NCBI GenBank assembly: GCA_964390695.1
Contig: CAYMKI010000099.1
Coordinates: 1-12,233, forward strand
DNA: 12,233 nucleotides
Source: CAWACC01 sp964390695
GTDB lineage: Bacteria; Chlamydiota; Chlamydiia; Chlamydiales; Parachlamydiaceae
Reading direction: 5' to 3'
In this document: positions 6,424 to 12,233 of the stretch, in pieces
How the letters are laid out: every line of letters begins with the position of its first letter
How positions within the stretch are numbered: position 1 is the stretch's first letter
Program-made: the position numbers and the translations under genes
Notes under the pieces: model-generated
Databases searched by the model: none
Seen by the model: the letters and a program-made list of their open reading frames with translations, nothing else
Told to the model about the DNA's origin: nothing

Positions 6424-9400
6424 ATGACCCTTAAGGACGAAGCTCTGATTCACACCCATGAACAGCTGATTATGGCCATTCAAAATGAAACCAGAAAATT
6501 TCAAGAGTATTACGTCTGGCTGGAAAAATCCATGCCGGGGAGTTTTTTTGAGGAAGTCAGCCAAGACAATATGATGCTGATAGCCCACAGCTTGATGGGA
6601 TTTCCTTCACAGGAGTATTTTTCAACTATACACCTTAAAAATACAGCTATAGTCCTTTGTCTTGACAGCGCAGATGCAGATTTAAGGATACTGAAAAACT
6701 ACTCGATGTATGGCATAAAAAACTACCAAGGGTATATTTCCACTTCCCCTCCCCCTTTTCCTGAGATAACAGCCAATCTACGCATTGCCACAATTTGTTT
6801 TACAGAAGCCGTTGAAACCGTGGAAAAACCTTACCCCTTGGAGTCTAAGGAAAAACTCAAGATTCTGGCCAAAGAACGCAATCCCGAATTAACGGATGCG
6901 GAGTTTGAGAAGCTCATATCCGGCATAAATACCCTTTTCTTGCGCTCCTTACCACTCGATCGCCTTATCCTAGCTCTTGAAATGTTTTTTAGAGCCAAAA
7001 CGCGCGATAATTGCCAATATGAAGTCCGATACGATGAAAACTGGGAACAAACGGGATCCGCTTCCATGCAAATTGTTCTGGCTTGGCGTAATTCCCCCAA
7101 GCAGGATTTTTTATATCAAATGGCCAAAATCATCCATCGCCATGGATTGGTCATGAAGCGGGTAAATGCCACATATATTGATCCCTACAGCAAGCAAAAC
7201 ATTTTGATCATGGCACTGTGGTTGCACGGAAGCAATGGACAGGCCGCCTGGGACGTGGCGGATATTCCGGATTTTTTAAGGGAATTAGCCACGGTTAAAT
7301 ACTTTACCTCGCTTGATGCTATAGACCATTCGCTCGTTAGCCGTGGGGTTGTGACGGGAAATCAGGGTAATTTACTGCGGGCTATGACCTCTTTCATTCA
7401 CCAAGCTGTAGTTCATATCGACGCCAATTTATACACTGTTGAAAACGTTGAAGAGGGACTCTGCCGGCACCCGGAATTAACAAAAATGCTATGCGAGGCA
7501 TTTAAGCTCAAATTCGACCCAGAACATGTGAATATCGAGGAGTATCAGTCGATTCGCAAACGTTTCATGGAAGATGTAAGTAAGCTGGATACTGGTCAAG
7601 AAGATAATGATATGCGCCGCAAGAATATCTTGCTGATGGGGATGTCCATGATCCACCATACCTTGAAAACAAATTTTTATCGCCTGAATTACACGGCCAT
7701 TAGCTTTAGGTTAAATCCAAAATATTTGGATGACATCCCCATGGACCGCTCCTCCAAGTTCCCCGAAATGCCGTTCGCCATATTTTTTATCCGAGGAATG
7801 CATTTTTTTGGCTTTCACATTCGTTTTAAGGATCTTTCTAGAGGTGGACTTAGAACTGTTTATCCTGAACAGAGTGAATCGATTGTTCGCGAACGCAATG
7901 CGGTATTTGCCGAATGTTACAATTTAGCTTTGACACAGCATAAGAAAAACAAAGATATCCCTGAAGGAGGTTCTAAGGGAATTATTTTCCTACTGCCATA
8001 TGAAAGATTGCAGTCCGAGACATTGATCTTGCAGAATGAACTCGAAGCCTCTAAATCTGCTCAAATCGAGATAGAAGCTAAAATCGAGAAATTTCGCCAA
8101 GAGCAAAAAATCGAATATCTCTACCATGCCCAAAGGTCCTACATAGAAAGCCTGGTCACTATCGTCAACAGCGATCCTGATGGCACTATTCGCGCAAGAT
8201 ATATTGTGGACTACTGGAAAAAAACCGAATTTCTGTATCTTGGTCCAGATGAAAATATGCAAGATGCCATGATCGTTTGGATTGCAGAATTTAGCAAGAA
8301 ATACAACTACATACCAGGCAGTGCTTTTATCAGCAGCAAACCCACCGCAGGGATCAATCACAAAGAGTTTGGCGTGACGTCGCTAGGGGTCAATGTCTAT
8401 CTGGATTTGCTGTTGCGGTACCTTGGCATCGATCCTTCTAAAGATATCTTTACCATTAAAATGTCTGGGGGTCCGGATGGAGATGTTGCTGGCAATCAAA
8501 TCCTCAACCTTCATCGTTTTTATCCCAATACCGCTAAACTTGTGGCTTTAACTGATATCTCAGGCACAATCCATGATCCTCAAGGACTGGACTTGGATGA
8601 ACTGGTAAACTTGTTTCGCCAAGGAAAACCCTTGAAACATTACCCTCCCTCAAAACTTCACGAAGGCGGGTATATGGTGGACAAGGAGACTAAACGCATA
8701 GAGACCGCCTACGTGCAGCACACTCTATGTTGGAGGAATGTAAAAGGAAAAATTATCGAAGACTGGCTATCAGGCAGTGATATGAATTCTATGCTGCGCA
8801 ATAATGTGCATCAAACAAAAGCCGACATCTTTATTCCTGCAGGAGGGCGCCCGAGGACTTTGAATGAATCGAACATCAAAGATTTTCTGGATGAAAACGA
8901 CCGACCTACCGCTAAAGGTATTGTAGAAGGAGCCAACTTGTATCTAAGCCCCAAGGCTAGGCAGATACTGGAAAAAATGGGCGTCTTAATTATCAAAGAC
9001 AGTTCTGCCAATAAAGCCGGCGTGATCTGTTCTTCTTTCGAAGTGTTATGCGGACTTACGTTAGGAGATGGAGTCTTTATAACACATAAACAGCAGCTGG
9101 TGTCTGAAATTTTGGAAAGGCTAAAATTATGCGCCTGGAAGGAGGCTGATCTTTTACTGCGCACGCATAAACAAACAGGTGCCTATCTAACGGATATATC
9201 TGACAAGATTTCCGAGCGCATCAACCAATTCAAATATCAACTTTTAGATTACCTTGACACCCTAACGCTGGCAAATCAGGCAGATGATCCATTTATAAAA
9301 ACATTTCTGAGGTATTGCCTACCGACCTTAAAAAATCAATTCACCGAACTTTTATTAAGCAAAATCCCCCAACATCACAAAAAGGCCATCATAGCTTCAC

Positions 9401-9504
9401 ATTTGGCAGCCTCTCTAGTTTACCGCAAGGGGTTGAATTGGTGGCCTACTATTATAGATATCCTTCCGATCCTTTTAGAGGAACAAGACAAGCAAGAGGG
9501 GTGA
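6424..9504 (+). CDS. NAD-specific glutamate dehydrogenase, large (115-kDa) class
   Basis: This enzyme oxidises glutamate to 2-oxoglutarate and ammonia with NAD+, normally feeding glutamate carbon into the TCA cycle. From the ATG at 6424 the protein has 1,026 residues, matching the 115-kDa class (fungal Gdh2) and not the ~450-residue hexameric or ~1,600-residue bacterial forms. Residues about 1-440 are the extended N-terminal region. Core motifs then follow in order: RGGLR (473-477), GGSKG with the substrate-binding Lys518, an inserted helical segment, the dinucleotide-binding stretch GGPDGDVAGN (682-691), IPAGGRPRTLNESN (804-817) and EGAN (835-838) before the C-terminal helices. No core motif is missing. 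Two ATGs at 6409 and 6412 are in frame, but the one at 6424 has the better ribosome binding site. The stop is one base from the stop of the convergent phosphatase gene. Confidence 0.93.
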   Translation: MTLKDEALIHTHEQLIMAIQNETRKFQEYYVWLEKSMPGSFFEEVSQDNMMLIAHSLMGFPSQEYFSTIHLKNTAIVLCLDSADADLRILKNYSMYGIKNYQGYISTSPPPFPEITANLRIATICFTEAVETVEKPYPLESKEKLKILAKERNPELTDAEFEKLISGINTLFLRSLPLDRLILALEMFFRAKTRDNCQYEVRYDENWEQTGSASMQIVLAWRNSPKQDFLYQMAKIIHRHGLVMKRVNATYIDPYSKQNILIMALWLHGSNGQAAWDVADIPDFLRELATVKYFTSLDAIDHSLVSRGVVTGNQGNLLRAMTSFIHQAVVHIDANLYTVENVEEGLCRHPELTKMLCEAFKLKFDPEHVNIEEYQSIRKRFMEDVSKLDTGQEDNDMRRKNILLMGMSMIHHTLKTNFYRLNYTAISFRLNPKYLDDIPMDRSSKFPEMPFAIFFIRGMHFFGFHIRFKDLSRGGLRTVYPEQSESIVRERNAVFAECYNLALTQHKKNKDIPEGGSKGIIFLLPYERLQSETLILQNELEASKSAQIEIEAKIEKFRQEQKIEYLYHAQRSYIESLVTIVNSDPDGTIRARYIVDYWKKTEFLYLGPDENMQDAMIVWIAEFSKKYNYIPGSAFISSKPTAGINHKEFGVTSLGVNVYLDLLLRYLGIDPSKDIFTIKMSGGPDGDVAGNQILNLHRFYPNTAKLVALTDISGTIHDPQGLDLDELVNLFRQGKPLKHYPPSKLHEGGYMVDKETKRIETAYVQHTLCWRNVKGKIIEDWLSGSDMNSMLRNNVHQTKADIFIPAGGRPRTLNESNIKDFLDENDRPTAKGIVEGANLYLSPKARQILEKMGVLIIKDSSANKAGVICSSFEVLCGLTLGDGVFITHKQQLVSEILERLKLCAWKEADLLLRTHKQTGAYLTDISDKISERINQFKYQLLDYLDTLTLANQADDPFIKTFLRYCLPTLKNQFTELLLSKIPQHHKKAIIASHLAASLVYRKGLNWWPTIIDILPILLEEQDKQEG

Positions 9505-9505
9505 G

Positions 9506-10702
9506 TTATTTAAAATCGACTTGAAGGATTGAAAAATCATCTTGGAAATGTCCAGGACCATTAAATTGTTTGGAAATATTAACAATATTTTCCAATTCCA
9601 TAGACCCTGTATTAAATTTTTGCTTTATTAGCTCGATATACTCTTCCAGTTGCAGCATTATTCCATCGGATTTTTGAATTTCATAGACGCCGTCGCTATA
9701 CAGCAGCAATTTTGCTTGATGATCTATTTTTATACGGTCTGAGGTAAATTTGACATCTGGCATCGCACCGATTACCAAACCCTGTGTACCCAATTCCTGT
9801 ACTTGGCACGATGTAGTATCTTTGGACCTGGACAGCAAGAGCGCCGGCGGATGTCCACCGCTCGAATAGTGAATAACTCTCTCGCTACAGTTGTACACTC
9901 CATACCAAATTGTGAAAAACATATTGTTATGCTTTTCCATCGGAAAGGCGGTGTTCAGCTGAGTCAATACTGAAACCGGATCGTGGAAATTAGTATGGAA
10001 CAGGGTTTGCGATCTCAAGACATTCACAACTGAGATGGAAAGCAAAGCCGCGCCTACACCATGTCCACACACATCTAGAAGGTAGACGGCAAAATGTTTA
10101 TCGTCCAGCCAATGGTAGCCAAATGCATCTCCTCCTAATTGCATAGAAGGTAAAAAAAACCATTCTGTATTTATTACCTCGTTCTCCTTAATAAGAGGCG
10201 CCGGAAGCAAAGAACGCACATAATCTGCAGCTTCCATCAACTCTGCATTTAATATTTTTTGCTTATCCGCGAGTTTGGCATAAGCATCGTTTCGCTCTAG
10301 CAGTCGTATATAGGCAGCTGAATGATATTTAATTCTGGCTATGAGTTCAATTTTATCCGGTAATTTCACCAAGTAATCATTTGCCCCCAGAGAAAAGGCT
10401 TCGGCCTTTATTGCAGGTTCTTCTTTAGTTGAGAGAACGATCAGCGGGATATCCTTGGTTTTGGGGTTAGCCCTAAAAAATTTTACAAGGACTAAACCAT
10501 CCACATCTGGCATGACCAGATCTTGGAGAATTAAGGTGGGATTGATTTCATTGGCATATTGCAGGGCATGGGTGGGATTATCACAATAGTAAAATTCAAT
10601 TTCACTTTCGCTGCGAATCATGTTGTGGACTGTTTCGGCTACAATCGGCTGATCATCGACCAACAACACCTTTGTTTTAAATTCTTTGTCCTGCATATCC
10701 AT
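9506..10702 (-). CDS. Response regulator with PP2C (SpoIIE/RsbU-type) phosphatase output
   Basis: The protein has 398 residues. The N-terminal receiver (about 9-130) has the acidic pair D16-D17, phosphoacceptor D61 in LILQDLVMPDVDG, and K113 in ANDYLVKLPD. All key residues are present. It resembles the WspR receiver throughout, including LSTKEEPAIK and the LIARIKYHS linker. A helical linker (130-165) leads to a PP2C-like domain with metal ligands D192 (LGGDAFGY) and D210 (DVCGHG), SGGHPPALLL, YSDGVYE and a final DDFSILQVDF. Such enzymes dephosphorylate phosphoserine or phosphothreonine on anti-sigma antagonists of the RsbV/SpoIIAA type. WspR carries GGDEF in this place; here it is replaced. 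Its start overlaps the cheB 3' end by 26 bases, and AGGA (10707-10710) precedes it by four bases. Presumably the CheA-like kinase encoded upstream phosphorylates D61 and so sets phosphatase activity. Confidence 0.92.
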   Translation of the reverse strand: MDMQDKEFKTKVLLVDDQPIVAETVHNMIRSESEIEFYYCDNPTHALQYANEINPTLILQDLVMPDVDGLVLVKFFRANPKTKDIPLIVLSTKEEPAIKAEAFSLGANDYLVKLPDKIELIARIKYHSAAYIRLLERNDAYAKLADKQKILNAELMEAADYVRSLLPAPLIKENEVINTEWFFLPSMQLGGDAFGYHWLDDKHFAVYLLDVCGHGVGAALLSISVVNVLRSQTLFHTNFHDPVSVLTQLNTAFPMEKHNNMFFTIWYGVYNCSERVIHYSSGGHPPALLLSRSKDTTSCQVQELGTQGLVIGAMPDVKFTSDRIKIDHQAKLLLYSDGVYEIQKSDGIMLQLEEYIELIKQKFNTGSMELENIVNISKQFNGPGHFQDDFSILQVDFK

Positions 10703-11717
10703 GGTTTCCTGTATATGACATCACGGCCGGCCCTATCTCATCCAAGGGCAAGACAGCTTTTGCAGCTTGCGCCTCGATGGCAGCCTTAGGCATTCCATAA
10801 ACCACACACGAGCTGCGATGTTCAGCTATCGTATGCCAACCCGCTGTCAACAAATCTTTCATACCTTTGGCGCCATCCGATCCCATGCCTGTCAATAAAA
10901 TGGCGATGAATTTTTTAGGCCAATGCTCGGCCACACTGGAAAAAAATACATCTATGGATGGCTTGAATGGATTGTTTTTCGGTTGTTTGCTGTAATGCAA
11001 CGTCTTTTTATCGGTCAAGATCAAATGTTCATTTTTGCCTGCTATCAAGACCACACCTTCCTTGATCGGCATGCTCTCTTGGGCTATTTCAATACTTTGA
11101 GACACTTCCCCTTTAAGCCACTTGGCAAAACTCGGAGCAAATTGTTGATCGACATGCTGTATTATCACCGTGGCAAAAGGTGGGTGTTGGGGTAATGCTG
11201 AAAGAACTTTGATCAAAGCCATAGGCCCACCTGTAGATGAACCTATAATCAAAAGATCAGGCAGGTTGTTTTTATTGGATATGCTATTTGCAGAGGGTGT
11301 AATTTTTAACTTATTAGAACTTTTGCCAAGCAATCTAGCTATTTTGTCTATTTTCAACAAGAGTTCATCCTCTCCAAAAATAGAGTTCTTGAGGTCTAAA
11401 ATAGGCGAATTGATGACATCTAGAGCTCCGAAACCCATCGCTTTAAAGATCAAATCCGCTTGTGTTCTAATACTTGAAGCGACTAGTATAATCGCACAGG
11501 GAGAAGATTTCATAATCTTTTCCGTAGCCTCTACTCCATCCATCACGGGCATAAGGAGATCCATTAATATCAGGTCCGGAGTATCGATGGCGCATTTTTC
11601 CACAGCTTCTTTTCCATTATTTGCCATCCAAGCTAGGCTAAAGTCATGATTCGAAACGACAATTCGTTTTAAGGTTTCAGCTGTGGACTTAGTTGCATGG
11701 ACGATGGCGATACGCAT
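10677..11717 (-). CDS. cheB: CheB-type protein-glutamate methylesterase, WspF-like
   Basis: CheB enzymes remove methyl groups from, and deamidate, chemoreceptors, resetting kinase activity. The 346-residue protein has a receiver-like domain (1-130), a polar linker, and a methylesterase domain with GSSTGGP (catalytic Ser161), IIQHVDQQFAPSF (His188) and LTGMGSDGA (Asp281), so the triad is intact. The receiver keeps D53 (LILMDLLMPVMDGVEAT) but has His7-Ala8 instead of the acidic pair, and Asn103 instead of the conserved lysine. The wording SPCAI and GALDVINSP matches WspF rather than chemotaxis CheB. An upstream TTG at 11741 adds eight residues, but the ATG at 11717 has GGG (11725-11727) seven bases upstream and matches the WspF start. 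The gene lies 53 bp after the kinase gene and overlaps the phosphatase gene by 26 bases. Confidence 0.92.
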   Translation of the reverse strand: MRIAIVHATKSTAETLKRIVVSNHDFSLAWMANNGKEAVEKCAIDTPDLILMDLLMPVMDGVEATEKIMKSSPCAIILVASSIRTQADLIFKAMGFGALDVINSPILDLKNSIFGEDELLLKIDKIARLLGKSSNKLKITPSANSISNKNNLPDLLIIGSSTGGPMALIKVLSALPQHPPFATVIIQHVDQQFAPSFAKWLKGEVSQSIEIAQESMPIKEGVVLIAGKNEHLILTDKKTLHYSKQPKNNPFKPSIDVFFSSVAEHWPKKFIAILLTGMGSDGAKGMKDLLTAGWHTIAEHRSSCVVYGMPKAAIEAQAAKAVLPLDEIGPAVMSYTGNHGYAGQRI

Positions 11718-11770
11718 AATATTTCCCAAAATATTCCTCAAAGCTTCTTCTTAGCTTATTAGGTGAACAC

Positions 11771-12233
11771 TTACCTTATCAGTTGCATAACAGCATTTAA
11801 TAATGTGGTATCATGGAAACTGCTTTTGCTTAAATACACATTAGCTCCTGCTTCAAGACCTTGCCTTCGATCTTCATCGCTTTCTTTATAAGAAACAATA
11901 ATGACTGGTATGTCCTTAAATCTGTGCTCGTTGCGAATTTGACGAATTAGCTCAAGACCGTTCATTCTAGGCATATCCATATCGGTAATGAGAAGATCAA
12001 AATCAGCCATATGTAATGCATTCAAAGCTTCAACTCCATTGATAGCAGCACGTACTTCATACCCGGCATTACATAAAAGCCTGCTTTCAACTTCCCTTAC
12101 TGTGATGGAATCATAAACTATCAAAATTTTTTTTTGCGTTTTAGAATGATTTATTGATAGACTTTCGGCAAATTTATGCACTAATTTTTTATGAAGGAGT
12201 GTGTCTAAGGAACGTACGACATCTTCGATATCG
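11771..12233 (-). CDS. cheA: Hybrid CheA-type histidine kinase, C-terminal receiver only (WspE-like), truncated by window edge
   Basis: The reading frame is open to the right edge of the window, so this is the C-terminal 153 residues of a longer protein. A GTG at 12179-12181 could be mistaken for a start, but in-frame coding continues upstream of it (DIEDVVRSLDTLL), as in the segment of WspE just before its receiver. The receiver has Tyr40-Asp41 where the acidic pair is expected (the second acid is kept), phosphoacceptor Asp84 in LLITDMDMPRMNG, and Lys136 in VYLSKSSF. The stretches VVSYK/IVSYKES-DEDRRQGLEAGA and SKSSFHD are as in WspE. The missing part should carry the phosphotransfer, ATPase and CheW-like domains. 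It is the first gene visible in the operon and should phosphorylate the methylesterase and the phosphatase-linked receiver. Confidence 0.88.
   Translation of the reverse strand, partial: DIEDVVRSLDTLLHKKLVHKFAESLSINHSKTQKKILIVYDSITVREVESRLLCNAGYEVRAAINGVEALNALHMADFDLLITDMDMPRMNGLELIRQIRNEHRFKDIPVIIVSYKESDEDRRQGLEAGANVYLSKSSFHDTTLLNAVMQLIR

Noticed and set aside
7990..8361. Minus-strand open frame of 123 codons
   Set aside because: It lies opposite the core of the glutamate dehydrogenase gene; composition is that of a reverse-strand shadow and no family is recognisable.
11170..11649. Plus-strand open frame of 159 codons
   Set aside because: It is antisense to the methylesterase gene, which accounts for the open frame.
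12179..12181. GTG as the start of a stand-alone single-domain response regulator
   Set aside because: The reading frame continues upstream to the window edge with WspE-like sequence, and no ribosome binding site precedes the GTG.

Overview
The window is AT-rich and encodes a set of proteins typical of an environmental Chlamydiae-type endosymbiont of protists (Parachlamydiales; compare Protochlamydia or Parachlamydia). The pointers are an F-box-like protein with a propeller-like C-terminal part, a large coiled-coil protein of the kind these bacteria use as effectors, a 115-kDa-class NAD-glutamate dehydrogenase, and a response regulator with a PP2C output. No single gene proves the taxon, so this assignment is inference.

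Left part (1-2850): a polysaccharide pyruvyl transferase-like gene (221-1075) lies between copies of a 'cacagag'-type interspersed repeat. The repeat downstream forms a nested inverted-repeat element of about 330 bp with perfect 18-bp ends (1095-1423) and fills most of the 420-bp gap before the F-box-like gene (1496-2839).

Middle part (2850-6420): a nitroreductase-family flavoprotein is encoded on the minus strand (2904-3587). A 428-bp divergent intergenic region follows, holding a 16-bp palindrome and a long hairpin. Next come a 667-residue coiled-coil protein (4016-6019), a terminator usable from both sides (6031-6057), and a small minus-strand gene of 48 codons (6085-6231) with a good ribosome binding site.

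Right part (6424-12233): a catabolic NAD-glutamate dehydrogenase on the plus strand (6424-9504) ends one base from the end of a minus-strand signalling operon. Read in the direction of transcription (right to left), the operon holds the C-terminal receiver of a hybrid CheA kinase cut by the window edge, a CheB methylesterase, and a receiver-PP2C (SpoIIE/RsbU-type) phosphatase. All three resemble WspE, WspF and the receiver half of WspR of the Pseudomonas Wsp surface-sensing system. In Pseudomonas the last protein carries a GGDEF diguanylate cyclase. Here the same type of receiver is joined to a protein phosphatase. The most interesting reading of the window is therefore a Wsp-like chemosensory pathway whose output has been switched from cyclic-di-GMP synthesis to a phosphatase, perhaps feeding an RsbV/RsbW-type partner switch.
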